Shown here piece after piece: positions 45,166-54,292 of a stretch of 58,106 bases of DNA. Each line of letters begins with the position of its first letter. Position 1 is the stretch's first letter. The notes beneath the pieces were generated by a model. That model saw only the letters and a program-made list of their open reading frames with translations. It was not told the origin of the DNA and searched no databases. This DNA is from Flavobacteriaceae bacterium. GTDB lineage: Bacteria > Bacteroidota > Bacteroidia > Flavobacteriales > Flavobacteriaceae. The position numbers and the translations under genes were made by a program. The stretch is from positions 1 to 58,106 of the forward strand of contig PBNJ01000007.1 in the NCBI GenBank assembly GCA_002723075.1, read 5' to 3'.

Positions 45166-45747
45166 ATGAGTTTAGTCAAACTTCAAGTCAATCGTATATC
45201 CAATAGCCAAAATCAAAGTGGTGCTTACGCGCTCATTCTTGATGAAGTGGATGGTAAGCGTAAACTCCCAGTCATTATTGGTGAATTTGAGGCCCAATCA
45301 ATTGCTGTTGCACTGGACGATGACATCCAACTTCAACGCCCATTTACACATGATTTGTTTCGCAATTTTTCGACCCGTTTTGAGATTCACATTAAACGGG
45401 TTATTATACAAAAACTTGTTGATGGCGTATTTTATTCTAGCTTGATCTGTGAGCGTGATCAGATTGAAGAAATCATTGATTCTCGTACTTCTGATGCAAT
45501 CTCTTTAGCTTTACGGTTTCATGCGCCTATATTTGCGCACGAAAATGTTCTTGAGAAAGCTGCTGTGGTCATTGATGATAAAAGCTTGGACAAGCAAACT
45601 GTAAATGAAACAAAAGACACGGGTGATCTTCATCACTTAAGCGTAGATGAACTGCAAGCACGTATTCAAAAAGCTCTTAAAAAAGAAGAATATGAGCTCG
45701 CAGTTAAACTACGTGATGAAATCGCCAAACGAGAATCTGACTTATAA
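45166..45747 (+). CDS. Bifunctional nuclease family protein (DUF151) with UVR motif
   Basis: A 193-residue protein. The N-terminal DUF151 domain (about 1-130) has LPVIIGEFEAQSIAVAL and DSRTSDAISLALR, the conserved core of this family, one plant member of which shows RNase and DNase activity. A C-terminal UvrB/UvrC-type motif (about 155-190; LQARIQKALKKEEYELAVKLRDEI) suggests protein interaction. The role in bacteria is unknown. A -7-like TATAATTG lies 14 bases upstream of the ATG. Only nine bases separate it from nupC. Confidence 0.88.
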   Translation: MSLVKLQVNRISNSQNQSGAYALILDEVDGKRKLPVIIGEFEAQSIAVALDDDIQLQRPFTHDLFRNFSTRFEIHIKRVIIQKLVDGVFYSSLICERDQIEEIIDSRTSDAISLALRFHAPIFAHENVLEKAAVVIDDKSLDKQTVNETKDTGDLHHLSVDELQARIQKALKKEEYELAVKLRDEIAKRESDL

Positions 45748-45756
45748 AACCACCCT

Positions 45757-47097
45757 TTGATTTTAGCAAGCATTCAAACAGAAGTCATTCCCAACGCTGG
45801 ATTGGGGCTGCATAGTATTTTACGTGGACTCTTGGGTCTTTTTGTTTTATTGGCAATCGCATTTGCCTGTAGTGCAAACCGCAAAAATATCGCTTGGAAA
45901 ACCATTGGAATAGGTTTGTTTATTCAAATAATACTCGCCATAGGTATCTTGCGTGTCGGATGGATTCAAGGGGTTTTTGAGGCCTTGGGTAAACTTTTTG
46001 TGAGCATACTCGATTTTACCAATGCTGGAAGTGTTTTTCTTTTTGGAGACCTGATGAATGCTGATTCTTACGGCTTTATTTTTGTTTTTCAAATTTTGCC
46101 GACCATTGTCTTTTTTGCTTCATTAACCTCACTGCTGTTTTATTTGGGTGTGATTCAAGTTGTCGTTAAATTTCTGGCACTTGTCCTGACAAAAATCCTC
46201 AAAATTTCTGGGGCTGAAAGTTTATCTGTCATTGGGAATATCTTTCTCGGTCAAACCGAAGCGCCACTTATGATCAAAGCCTATTTGGAGCGGATGAATA
46301 AGTCTGAAATCCTACTGGTTATGATTGGTGGAATGGCAACTGTAGCTGGGGGTGTCCTTGCAGCATATATTGGCTTTTTGGGAGGAGATGATCCCCAGAT
46401 GCGCTTAGAGTTTGCCAAGCACCTATTGGCTGCTTCAGTCATGGCTGCACCGGGTGCAATCGTGATTGCTAAAATCCTATATCCACAAACCGAATTGATA
46501 AACAACGAAGTCAGCGTTTCAATTGATAATATTGGGTCCAACGCCCTAGATGCCATTTCCAACGGTACTGTTGAGGGGATCAAGCTTGCCACCACAATTG
46601 GCGGCATGCTTCTCGTATTTGTGGCATTGATTGCAATGTGTAACGGTATTTTGGAATGGGTTGGTGACTGGACGACTCTCAATGAATGGTTTGCTACTAA
46701 CACAATCTATAACGGCTTTTCATTGGAAGCCATACTAGGGCTCATTTTTGCTCCTCTGATGTGGATTATGGGGGTTCCGACACCTGATATTATGCCGATG
46801 GGGCAGCTGCTGGGTATTAAGCTTGCCGCAAGCGAATTTGTTGGGTATATCCAACTTGCCGAACTCAAAGACACAGCCAATATCATTCATCTGCAATATC
46901 AAAAATCGATTATCATGGCTACCTATATGCTCTGTGGATTTGCCAACTTTGCTTCTATAGGAATTCAAATCGGCGGCATTGGCTCGCTCGCTCCTGGTCA
47001 GCGCAAGGTGCTTTCGCAATTTGGTATTCGGGCTCTGATTGGAGGAACACTTGCATCATTGATCTCTGCAGTAATTGCAGGCGCCATTATTGGATAA
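45757..47097 (+). CDS. Concentrative nucleoside transporter (NupC family)
   Basis: An inner-membrane nucleoside:cation symporter of 446 residues with about ten hydrophobic segments. The family blocks GNIFLGQTEAPL (about 164-175), AGGVLAAYIGFLGG and the C-terminal CGFANFASIGIQIGG are intact. The start is TTG, nine bases after the nuclease stop and in the same frame as it, and the N-terminus lacks the signal-like segment that I recall in related flavobacterial proteins. It fits with the nearby dNK and thyA in nucleoside salvage. Confidence 0.9.
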   Translation: MILASIQTEVIPNAGLGLHSILRGLLGLFVLLAIAFACSANRKNIAWKTIGIGLFIQIILAIGILRVGWIQGVFEALGKLFVSILDFTNAGSVFLFGDLMNADSYGFIFVFQILPTIVFFASLTSLLFYLGVIQVVVKFLALVLTKILKISGAESLSVIGNIFLGQTEAPLMIKAYLERMNKSEILLVMIGGMATVAGGVLAAYIGFLGGDDPQMRLEFAKHLLAASVMAAPGAIVIAKILYPQTELINNEVSVSIDNIGSNALDAISNGTVEGIKLATTIGGMLLVFVALIAMCNGILEWVGDWTTLNEWFATNTIYNGFSLEAILGLIFAPLMWIMGVPTPDIMPMGQLLGIKLAASEFVGYIQLAELKDTANIIHLQYQKSIIMATYMLCGFANFASIGIQIGGIGSLAPGQRKVLSQFGIRALIGGTLASLISAVIAGAIIG

Positions 47098-47181
47098 GAT
47101 AGTGGATAACCCTGTGAAAAAAAGTAAATTGCAGTTGAGAATCTGTAGCCAAAGCACACTATTTTTATAAAAACTTTTGGG

Positions 47182-48006
47182 ATGAAACAATACCTTGATT
47201 TGGTTCGCCATGTCCTAGATTATGGAGTGGAAAAGTCAGACCGGACAGGAACTGGAACTAAAAGCGTTTTTGGCTATCAAATGCGTTTTGACCTTAGCAA
47301 GGGCTTTCCTTTGGTCACCACAAAAAAACTTCATCTCAAGTCTATCATATATGAACTTCTTTGGTTTCTAAAAGGCGATACCAATATTGGTTATCTCAAA
47401 GAAAATGGCGTTCGAATCTGGAACGAATGGGCTGACGAAAATGGAGATTTGGGTCCTGTATATGGACACCAATGGCGCAATTGGAACAGTGAAAATATCG
47501 ACCAAATTAAAGACATTGTCAAAACCCTTAAACACAACCCAGATAGTCGAAGAATGCTCGTATCAGCATGGAATCCCAGTGTGATGCCTGAACCTTCCAA
47601 ACCCTTTTCGGAAAATGTAGCCAACGGAAAAGCTGCTTTACCACCATGCCATGCATTTTTCCAATTTTATGTTGCAGATGGCAAGCTTTCTTGTCAGCTC
47701 TACCAGCGGAGTGCCGATATTTTTTTAGGAGTCCCCTTCAATATTGCCTCTTACGCACTGTTTACCCATATGGTGGCACAGGCATGTGGGTATCAACCGG
47801 GGGACTTCATTCACACTTTTGGGGATGCCCACATATACACCAATCACATGGAACAAATTGATTTGCAGCTCAGTCGGGATCCAAAGACACTTCCCACGCT
47901 TAAAATCAATCCAAATAAAACAGATCTTTTTGCATTTGAGTTTTCTGATTTTACCATCGAAAACTATGACCCGCATCCACATATCAAAGGGGCTGTAGCT
48001 GTTTAA
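47182..48006 (+). CDS. thyA: Thymidylate synthase
   Basis: Converts dUMP to dTMP using methylene-tetrahydrofolate. Catalytic Cys156 is in [12 protein letters not shown], with [11 protein letters not shown] at the N-terminus and [12 protein letters not shown] and [17 protein letters not shown] further on. At 274 residues it is complete. It stands 42 bases before the DHFR fusion gene, which regenerates the folate that this enzyme oxidises. A -7-like TATTTTTA lies 14 bases upstream. Confidence 0.97.
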   Translation: MKQYLDLVRHVLDYGVEKSDRTGTGTKSVFGYQMRFDLSKGFPLVTTKKLHLKSIIYELLWFLKGDTNIGYLKENGVRIWNEWADENGDLGPVYGHQWRNWNSENIDQIKDIVKTLKHNPDSRRMLVSAWNPSVMPEPSKPFSENVANGKAALPPCHAFFQFYVADGKLSCQLYQRSADIFLGVPFNIASYALFTHMVAQACGYQPGDFIHTFGDAHIYTNHMEQIDLQLSRDPKTLPTLKINPNKTDLFAFEFSDFTIENYDPHPHIKGAVAV

Positions 48007-48024
48007 TTTTAGGTTGTAAAGCCC

Positions 48025-48032
48025 TATGTTTG
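48025..48032 (+). promoter_or_regulatory. Promoter of the 2TM-DHFR gene, -7 element
   Basis: TATGTTTG (TAnnTTTG) lies 16 bases before the ATG; a near-consensus TTTA is 19 bases further upstream, at the thyA stop codon. Confidence 0.55.
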
Positions 48033-48048
48033 CACTTGAAACAACTGT

Positions 48049-48954
48049 ATGATTTTTCGACGAAAAAACAAGACCACCATAGATGATCGCCAAATTGATC
48101 TGTTCGATTATGCATGTGCTCGTATTCGTCAGAAAAAGCGATTGTACTTCCACTTTGTCGCTTTTTTATTTATTACACTCGTAATGGTCATTCTCAATAT
48201 CGGGCTCGGCTATGGTGCCCAGATTCAGCCATTCGGTTTCCCGTGGGTATTGACCGCAGCATTGCTTTGGACCGTTTTTTTGCTTTTACATGTTTTTCAG
48301 GTCTATGTCACCAGACGATTTATGAATCCTGCATGGGAAAAAGAGCAAATCAAAACCCTAGTCGGCTTGCAAGAGGCGCGTATCGAGAAAATCAAACGCA
48401 AGCTTGATAAGGAGGCAAGTCTTCAAGCCGATGCCCAATGGCATAAAGAAAGAAATGAAAAACCCAAACAACGAATTACGATCATTGCAGCTACAGCAAC
48501 AAACCATGCGCTTGGTAAAGACAACAAACTCATCTGGCATCTATCGAAAGATCTACAACATTTTAAAACATTGACCAATGGCCATGCAGTTATCATGGGA
48601 AGAAAGACTTTTGAGTCTATGCCTAGGGCGTTGCCAAACCGAACCAATATTATTATTACAAGGCAATCCGATTATCAAGCAGAAAACATAACGGTATGTT
48701 CCTCTTTGTCCGAAGCACTTACCATTGCTAAAGACGACCCTAGACCTTTTATCATTGGAGGCGGTGAAATTTACGATCAGTCTATGAGCATTGCTGATGA
48801 AATCGAGCTCACTCGGGTGCATGCTGACTTTGATGCAGATACTTTTTTTCCCGAAATCAACCCCCATCATTGGAAGGAAGTATGGCGAGAAGAACACCCC
48901 GCAGACGAAAAACACGCACACGCATTTACGTTTTTACGATATCAAAAAATATAA
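48049..48954 (+). CDS. folA: 2TM domain fused to dihydrofolate reductase
   Basis: One uninterrupted frame of 301 residues. Residues of about 20-110 are a 2TM domain with two hydrophobic segments (about 33-53 and 64-86) flanked by basic residues. Residues of about 111-138 are a charged, probably helical linker. Residues of about 141-301 are a complete DHFR: WHLSKD with Trp163 and catalytic Asp168, VIMGRKTFES for NADPH binding, and IIGGGEIY. No Met, Val-GTG or Leu-TTG start codon lies in the junction (about 130-146), so a free DHFR from an internal start is unlikely. In other flavobacteria I recall the two as separate adjacent genes. It should be a membrane-anchored, cytoplasm-facing DHFR. Confidence 0.9.
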   Translation: MIFRRKNKTTIDDRQIDLFDYACARIRQKKRLYFHFVAFLFITLVMVILNIGLGYGAQIQPFGFPWVLTAALLWTVFLLLHVFQVYVTRRFMNPAWEKEQIKTLVGLQEARIEKIKRKLDKEASLQADAQWHKERNEKPKQRITIIAATATNHALGKDNKLIWHLSKDLQHFKTLTNGHAVIMGRKTFESMPRALPNRTNIIITRQSDYQAENITVCSSLSEALTIAKDDPRPFIIGGGEIYDQSMSIADEIELTRVHADFDADTFFPEINPHHWKEVWREEHPADEKHAHAFTFLRYQKI

Positions 48955-48955
48955 T

Positions 48956-49837
48956 ATGGATGCATTTGTATTTCCTGGTCAAGGATCCCAGTTTCAAGGA
49001 ATGGGTAAAGACCTTGCAGACCAACATCCAGAAGCTGCCAATTTGTTTGCGCAAGCCAATGAAATTTTGGGGTTTTCACTTACTGACATCATGTTTGCTG
49101 GTAGCGCGGATGACCTCCGTCAAACTCGTGTAACTCAACCTGCAATTTTTGTTCACTCCATGGCGATTCGTACAGTATTGGGGAATGACTTTTCTCCACA
49201 AATGGTTGCTGGTCATTCTCTTGGTGAATTCTCTGCACTGACTGCCACTGGTGCTTTATCTTTTGACGATGGCTTACGACTTGTTGCCCAGCGCGCTCAG
49301 GCCATGCAAGATGCTTGCAATCAAAGTCAAGGAACTATGGCTGCCGTTCTCGCACTTGCTGATGAGGTTGTAGAAGAAGTTTGTGTAAATGCCGATGGTA
49401 TTGTTGTAGCGGCCAACTACAATTGCCCGGGACAATTGGTGATTTCTGGAGAAGTGCCCGCTGTAGAAGCGGCTTGTGAGCAGCTCAAAGAAAAAGGAGC
49501 CAAACGCGCATTACTCCTACCAGTTGGAGGTGCTTTTCACTCTCCACTTATGGAACCCGCACGAGAGCAGTTGGCAGATGCAATCCGTCAAACTTCATTT
49601 ATAAAGCCCAGTTGCCCGATCTATCAAAACGTAACAGCACAAGCTACTCAAGACATTGACAACATCAAAGACAATCTGATCGCTCAGCTCACCGGTCCAG
49701 TCCGATGGACGCAAAGCATTACAGCGATGAGAAAAGATGGAGCTACGCAATTTGTCGAGTGTGGCCCTGGAAAGGTTCTTCAAGGTCTTGTTCGTAAGAT
49801 TGATAACGAAGTACATGTTCAAGCTGCCCTTGGCTAA
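48956..49837 (+). CDS. fabD: Malonyl-CoA:ACP transacylase
   Basis: Loads malonyl groups on acyl carrier protein for fatty acid synthesis. The N-terminal FPGQGSQ is at 6-12, the catalytic Ser88 is in GHSLGE, and the catalytic His is in GGAFHSPLM at about 197. The start is set at 48956, one base after the DHFR stop; the longer frame back to 48791 overlaps folA and has no similarity. At 293 residues it is of normal length. Confidence 0.96.
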   Translation: MDAFVFPGQGSQFQGMGKDLADQHPEAANLFAQANEILGFSLTDIMFAGSADDLRQTRVTQPAIFVHSMAIRTVLGNDFSPQMVAGHSLGEFSALTATGALSFDDGLRLVAQRAQAMQDACNQSQGTMAAVLALADEVVEEVCVNADGIVVAANYNCPGQLVISGEVPAVEAACEQLKEKGAKRALLLPVGGAFHSPLMEPAREQLADAIRQTSFIKPSCPIYQNVTAQATQDIDNIKDNLIAQLTGPVRWTQSITAMRKDGATQFVECGPGKVLQGLVRKIDNEVHVQAALG

Positions 49838-49846
49838 ATAGATGGG

Positions 49847-50398
49847 TTAATCATACCATTGCACCTTTTCGCGCCAATCACTGGGCTCTCTAGTAGGCAT
49901 TGACCCTTCGAATGCGCCCAAATAAAACAGCCCTAAGCAGGCCTCTCCTTCTTCCATCGGGATAAAATCATGGATTTGATTAATATGTGCTGGCGTACTC
50001 CAATACCCTCCGAGACCCATTTCTGTTGCCGTTAGCCATAGGTTTTGCACAGCCATAGCCGTAGCTGCAATTTCCTCCCATTCGGGCACACTTTCTTTTT
50101 CGTCTCGTTTCATACAAATCAAAACAACAGCAGCTGACAGGTCTATTTTCTGTGCAATGGCTTGGCTTTTCCGTTTGGAAAATTTCGACGCAGTCTTGGT
50201 GTAAGCATCGACCAAAAACCTTCCCAAGTCCGTTTTCTTTTCCCCTCGAAATACCTTAAACCGCCAAGGTTCAGTCCGCCGATGGCTAGGCGCCCAGTTG
50301 GCTGCCTCAAACAGCTCGTTTAGTTGTGAGTCTGATACCTCTTTGTCTGAAAATTGAATAGGAAATATTGACCGTCTTTTCGCAATCGTTGTTTTCAT
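49847..50398 (-). CDS. Nitroreductase family protein
   Basis: An FMN-dependent oxidoreductase of 183 residues. The N-terminal RRSIFPIQFSDKEV, the phosphate-binding EAANWAPSHRRTEPWRF at about 32-48, and the C-terminal CLGLFYLGAFEG are typical of the small YdjA-like group. The substrate is not evident. The start is set at 50398 (MKTTIAKRR); an ATG at 50446 adds a Cys-rich stretch without family similarity. It is convergent with fabD, nine bases apart. Confidence 0.87.
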   Translation of the reverse strand: MKTTIAKRRSIFPIQFSDKEVSDSQLNELFEAANWAPSHRRTEPWRFKVFRGEKKTDLGRFLVDAYTKTASKFSKRKSQAIAQKIDLSAAVVLICMKRDEKESVPEWEEIAATAMAVQNLWLTATEMGLGGYWSTPAHINQIHDFIPMEEGEACLGLFYLGAFEGSMPTREPSDWREKVQWYD

Positions 50399-50471
50399 AT
50401 TGCAAAATACAAAACACCGAGGACACAATGACCTTATACACAGCAAATCCTAATGCTTGACCTAAACCCTT

Positions 50472-51602
50472 TTATCCCAAAAAGTCGAGGACTGCCTGAC
50501 AAACCGTTTCGATTTGCTCTTCATCCAATTCAGAGTGCATCGGAAGGGAAATGACTTCTTTGACGAGTTGGTTGGTGACTGCAAAATTTTCTTGATCGTA
50601 TTTGCCACTTTGATAGGCCTTTTGGGCATGCAGCGGAATCGGATAATACACCCCGCATGGAATACCTTGGTTCTGCAGATGCTGAACGAGTCCATCACGA
50701 TCAGAGTCAATCAATCGTAGGGTATATTGATGAAAAACGTGCGAATCACAATTACCAATCACTTTGGGGGTAATGATATTGTCGTGGCCAGAAAGCAGGT
50801 GGGAATATCGTATCGCTGCCCACTTTCTGCGTTCGTTGTAATAGTCGAGGAGCTTGAGCTTTTCATTAAGCACCACAGCTTGTAAACTATCCAAACGAGA
50901 GTTGACACCAACAACATCGTGGTGATAGCGTTCATACATCCCGTGGTTTACAATTCCTCTTAAGGTATGAGCAAGATCATCATCATTGGTGAAAATCGCA
51001 CCACCATCTCCATAGCAACCTAAGTTTTTGGAGGGGAAAAAAGAAGTTGAGCCCACATGACCAATTCCACCAGTTTTGGTTGTATTTCCATTCGAGCCGG
51101 TATGGGTTGCGCCGATGCCTTGGGCATTGTCTTCAATTACATAAAGATTGTGTTTTTCGGCAATTGCCATGATGGCATCCATATCCGCAACTTGACCAAA
51201 CAGATGAACGGGAACGATCGCTTTTGTTTTGGGCGTAATTGCTCGAACGATAGCGTTTGGGTCAATATTAAAAGAGTTGGGGTCAACGTCAACCAAGACT
51301 GGCGTTAGTCCGAGTAAAGCAATCACCTCAACAGTGGCTGCAAAAGTGAAGTCTGCCGTAATCACCTCATCACCTGGCTCTAATCCCAGACCCATCATGG
51401 CAACTTGTAAAGCATCAGTTCCGTTGGCACATGGGATGACATGCTTTACCCCGAGGTAGGACTCCAAATTGGACTGAAATGACTTTACTGCTGGGCCATT
51501 GATAAACTGTGCAGTTGATAGCACTTCATTCATTCCTGCTTCTACTTGTGAGCGAATAAAAGTGTACTGCGACTGTAAATCGACCATCTGTATTTTTCGC
51601 AT
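50472..51602 (-). CDS. DegT/DnrJ/EryC1/StrS family sugar aminotransferase
   Basis: A PLP-dependent aminotransferase of 376 residues acting on nucleotide-linked keto-sugars. The PLP Lys192 is in FFPSKNLGCYGDGG, with CANGTDALQ at 58-66 and VEDNAQGIGA-like IEDNAQGIG at about 156-164. Such enzymes supply amino sugars for surface polysaccharide; the waaA gene next door is consistent with an envelope role. The exact sugar cannot be read. It is divergent from waaA across 66 bases and has its own promoter. Confidence 0.92.
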   Translation of the reverse strand: MRKIQMVDLQSQYTFIRSQVEAGMNEVLSTAQFINGPAVKSFQSNLESYLGVKHVIPCANGTDALQVAMMGLGLEPGDEVITADFTFAATVEVIALLGLTPVLVDVDPNSFNIDPNAIVRAITPKTKAIVPVHLFGQVADMDAIMAIAEKHNLYVIEDNAQGIGATHTGSNGNTTKTGGIGHVGSTSFFPSKNLGCYGDGGAIFTNDDDLAHTLRGIVNHGMYERYHHDVVGVNSRLDSLQAVVLNEKLKLLDYYNERRKWAAIRYSHLLSGHDNIITPKVIGNCDSHVFHQYTLRLIDSDRDGLVQHLQNQGIPCGVYYPIPLHAQKAYQSGKYDQENFAVTNQLVKEVISLPMHSELDEEQIETVCQAVLDFLG

Positions 51603-51621
51603 AGCAGCTTTTTTGTTGGTG

Positions 51622-51629
51622 CAAATCTA
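51622..51629 (-). promoter_or_regulatory. Promoter of the DegT-type gene, -7 element
   Basis: The minus strand reads TAGATTTG (TAnnTTTG), 19 bases before the ATG; a TTTC lies about 20 bases upstream in place of TTTG. Confidence 0.55.
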
Positions 51630-51668
51630 CAAAAACAATCCCCTCTAAGGAAAGCCTTATCTTTAGGC

Positions 51669-52883
51669 ATGCAAATCTTGTACTCCATTGCAGTTCGATT
51701 GATTCGATGCATACTGTTTATCGCCCCCATTTCAGGCAAAACAAAGCAATTTGTTGAAGGTAGAAAGCGAATCTGGGATGATCTTAAAAATATTCCCAAC
51801 GACAAGGAAGTGATCTGGATACACTGTGCATCACTTGGGGAGTACGAGCAAGGACTTCCCATACTACATGCCCTTAAAGCTAGAGAGCCCGAAAGCTTTT
51901 ATTTGATTACATTTTTTTCACCCTCAGGCTACCATGCCAATAAAGCGCAACAAATTGCCAATCTGACTACATTTCTGCCGTGGGATTATCCATCTGATGT
52001 TCATCGGTTTGTTCAATGTGTAAAGCCAACTAAAGTCTTTATAATTAAATACGAGTTTTGGCCTAATCTGTTGTTGGAACTCTACAGTCAAAAGATTCCA
52101 ACCTTTCTCATCGCTGGGATCTTCTGGCCTCATCAGATATTTTTTAAGCCTTGGGGTGGGCGGTTTTACAAGCTCCTCAAAAGCTTTTCTCACATTTTTG
52201 TTCAAAACCAGTCATCCAAAGAATTGCTCAATGAGATTGGCATAACAAAAGTGTCTGTTTCAGGTGACACCCGCTTTGATCGAGTGCAACAACAAAAACA
52301 AGACTTGCCGTTTATAAAATCATTTATTGGTGAACGTAAATGTGTCGTCGCAGGCAGTACTTGGCCACAAGATATTGCTGTACTGAAAGACATCATTGCA
52401 CAAACACCTAAAGACTGGTGCTGGCTAATTGCTCCTCATGAAATTAATGACCAACGCATCAGATTGCTCATGAATAGGCTTCCGCCAGAAAGTCAGCGGT
52501 ATACAAAGTGTGAAATAAATCTTTTATCCAAAGCCCCTGTGCTTGTGCTCGATACGATTGGCTTACTTTCCTCTTGCTATCAGTATGCACAAATCGCTTA
52601 CGTAGGCGGCGGAATGGGAACGAGAGGGCTTCACAACATTCTTGAACCAGCCGCTGCAGGGATTCCCATTGTGATTGGAAAAAACTATACCTCATTTCCA
52701 GAAGCGGTGAGTCTTGTAAAAGCAGGTGGTGTAATCTCCATTTCCAATGCTCGGGAGGCAAAAAAGAAACTCCTGTCTTTTATCCATGATGGCAATCACA
52801 GAAAAGAAACAGGAGTGATCAATCTGCATTTTATTCGTGCAAATCTAGGAGCGACAAAAAAGGTCTTGGATATTCTTGGGTAA
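51669..52883 (+). CDS. waaA: 3-deoxy-D-manno-octulosonic acid transferase
   Basis: Transfers Kdo to lipid A precursor on the inner face of the cytoplasmic membrane. An N-terminal hydrophobic segment (about 1-20) anchors it. WIHCASLGEYEQGLPIL at about 48-64, IKYEFWPN at about 122-129, the GDTRFDR block and the C-terminal AYVGGGMGTRGLHNILEPAAAGIPIV are characteristic of the KdtA/GT30 family. Its presence shows that the organism makes Kdo-containing LPS. Length is normal at 404 residues. Confidence 0.95.
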   Translation: MQILYSIAVRLIRCILFIAPISGKTKQFVEGRKRIWDDLKNIPNDKEVIWIHCASLGEYEQGLPILHALKAREPESFYLITFFSPSGYHANKAQQIANLTTFLPWDYPSDVHRFVQCVKPTKVFIIKYEFWPNLLLELYSQKIPTFLIAGIFWPHQIFFKPWGGRFYKLLKSFSHIFVQNQSSKELLNEIGITKVSVSGDTRFDRVQQQKQDLPFIKSFIGERKCVVAGSTWPQDIAVLKDIIAQTPKDWCWLIAPHEINDQRIRLLMNRLPPESQRYTKCEINLLSKAPVLVLDTIGLLSSCYQYAQIAYVGGGMGTRGLHNILEPAAAGIPIVIGKNYTSFPEAVSLVKAGGVISISNAREAKKKLLSFIHDGNHRKETGVINLHFIRANLGATKKVLDILG

Positions 52884-52885
52884 TC

Positions 52886-52919
52886 ATTTAATAATAAAAA
52901 AATAAGATTTTTATTAAAT
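52886..52919 (+). terminator. AT-rich hairpin downstream of waaA
   Basis: ATTTAATAA and TTATTAAAT form a perfect 9-bp arm pair, extended inward by A/T pairs around a bulge, starting three bases after the waaA stop. It contains no G-C pair and lacks a clean T-run, so termination strength is doubtful. Confidence 0.45.
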
Positions 52920-53030
52920 CCCTATATTTTGTAAATAATTAGTGTCAACAATCTCTTTTTTGAGTAAGTTTATAGGCTCTGAAGATGGAAATTACAAAAT
53001 CATTTATTCTGAACCCTTTATATTCTGCGA

Positions 53031-53501
53031 ATGAAAATCATCAATCAAGACTTTATCCTCGACGGGATAGACAAAGAAATTTTAAGTTATCTCACGACAA
53101 ACGCGCGCATACCTATTCTAGAAATTGCGCGTAATATGGGTGCTTCGGGTGCCTCAATCCATCAGCGCGTTCGCAAATTGGAAGAAGCTGGAGTCATTTC
53201 GGGTAGTTATGTCAAGATCAATGAGGAAAAACTTGGCTACACCACTCATGCATTTATTGGGATTTATCTGGATAAGGCGTCTCATAATAGCGAAGCAGTG
53301 GCGATGCTAAACAAAATTCCCGAGGTTACATCCTGTTATTATACCACAGGGGGCTGGAGTTTGTTAATTAAACTCACCTGTAAAGACAACAATCATTTGT
53401 CAGCGCTGCTAAGCGATAAGATTCAAAAAATCCCAGGGATATCACGGACAGAAACTTATATCTGCCTTAAGCATCAGATTGAACGTCAAATCAAATTTTG
53501 A
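53031..53501 (+). CDS. Lrp/AsnC family transcriptional regulator
   Basis: A 156-residue regulator with an N-terminal HTH (about 10-60; DKEILSYLTTNARIPILEIARNMGASGASIHQRVRKLEEAGVI-type sequence) and a C-terminal RAM/ACT-like ligand domain (about 75-145; SCYYTTGGWSLLIKL). Such proteins sense amino acids and act as octamers. The ligand and targets are unknown. A -7-like TATATTCT occurs shortly upstream. Its stop TGA abuts the convergent metallopeptidase stop, together forming TGATCA. Confidence 0.92.
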   Translation: MKIINQDFILDGIDKEILSYLTTNARIPILEIARNMGASGASIHQRVRKLEEAGVISGSYVKINEEKLGYTTHAFIGIYLDKASHNSEAVAMLNKIPEVTSCYYTTGGWSLLIKLTCKDNNHLSALLSDKIQKIPGISRTETYICLKHQIERQIKF

Positions 53502-54206
53502 TCAGCGTCTTTGGTTGACGCGCAAGGCCAAAAAGATAAGCGTTGCCAATGAGCCAATGGCAGCCACAACATAAGTTCGAGCGGCCCATTTAAGAGCATC
53601 TTTGGCTGCTACAAACTCTTGTTGGCCAACCATGTTTTTACGTCTCAACCAAGCCAACGCTCGGTTACTTGCATCGTATTCAACAGGAAGGGTAATAAAG
53701 CTAAATAGTGTTCCCAGGCCAAACATGGCTACGCCGATACTCGCGATCGTGTAACTTTGGGTTCCGCCAAACAAGCCCAGACCAGCAATGATGACCCACA
53801 TCGACAGATTTGATGCGACACTGACCATTGGCACCAATACAGAACGCATTTTAAGCCATTCATATCCTTGGGCGTGTTGTACTGCATGACCACATTCATG
53901 CGCAGCAACAGCAGCAGCAGCAGTGTTGCACTCGCTATACACGCTCTCGCTCAGGTTGACCGTTTTTTTCATTGGATTGTAGTGATCGGTGAGCATGCCT
54001 TTTACGGAAACAACTTTGACATCTCGGATGCCATGGTCGGCAAGCATTTTTTCAGCTATCTCAGCTCCCGAAAGACCATTGCGCAATTGAATTTTTGAAT
54101 ACGTTTTAAATTTAGATTTAAGTCGTTGACTCACGATCATACTGATCACGGCAAAAACAATGGCGATAAGATAAAATTCTCCACCAATACCATAATAATA
54201 GCCCAT
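53502..54206 (-). CDS. Membrane zinc metallopeptidase (YugP-like)
   Basis: A 234-residue membrane protein. An N-terminal hydrophobic segment (about 10-26) is followed by the zinc site HECGH at 103-107 with a further His at 111, and by two or three more membrane segments (about 125-170 and 210-228). This matches the neutral zinc metallopeptidase 2 / YugP family, whose substrates are unknown. A poly-Ala run just before HECGH is encoded by GCA/GCT-type repeats. A near-consensus promoter (TTTA, 19 bases, TATATTCA) precedes it. Confidence 0.88.
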   Translation of the reverse strand: MGYYYGIGGEFYLIAIVFAVISMIVSQRLKSKFKTYSKIQLRNGLSGAEIAEKMLADHGIRDVKVVSVKGMLTDHYNPMKKTVNLSESVYSECNTAAAAVAAHECGHAVQHAQGYEWLKMRSVLVPMVSVASNLSMWVIIAGLGLFGGTQSYTIASIGVAMFGLGTLFSFITLPVEYDASNRALAWLRRKNMVGQQEFVAAKDALKWAARTYVVAAIGSLATLIFLALRVNQRR

Positions 54207-54250
54207 AACATATTTTTGTGAATATACTACAAAAATGTTGCCAAGTAAAA

Positions 54251-54263
54251 CTTGACTGTCAAG
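54251..54263. repeat. Short palindrome CTTGAC-T-GTCAAG
   Basis: A 6-bp perfect inverted repeat with one central base in the gap between the metallopeptidase promoter and the SemiSWEET stop. The half site resembles that of the repeat at 25956-25976 near queA (CTTGACA). Function is unknown and chance is possible. Confidence 0.35.
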
Positions 54264-54292
54264 ACGTCATTTTGTTCCGCCGAAACCCGATT

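Noticed and set aside
48791-48955. A 55-codon N-terminal extension of fabD overlapping the end of the DHFR gene.
   Set aside because: The extension is out-of-frame DHFR sequence, and family similarity begins exactly at the ATG at 48956 (FPGQGSQ).
53880-53935. Run of GCA triplets inside the metallopeptidase gene.
   Set aside because: It encodes a short Ala run next to the zinc motif and is too short to call a microsatellite of interest.
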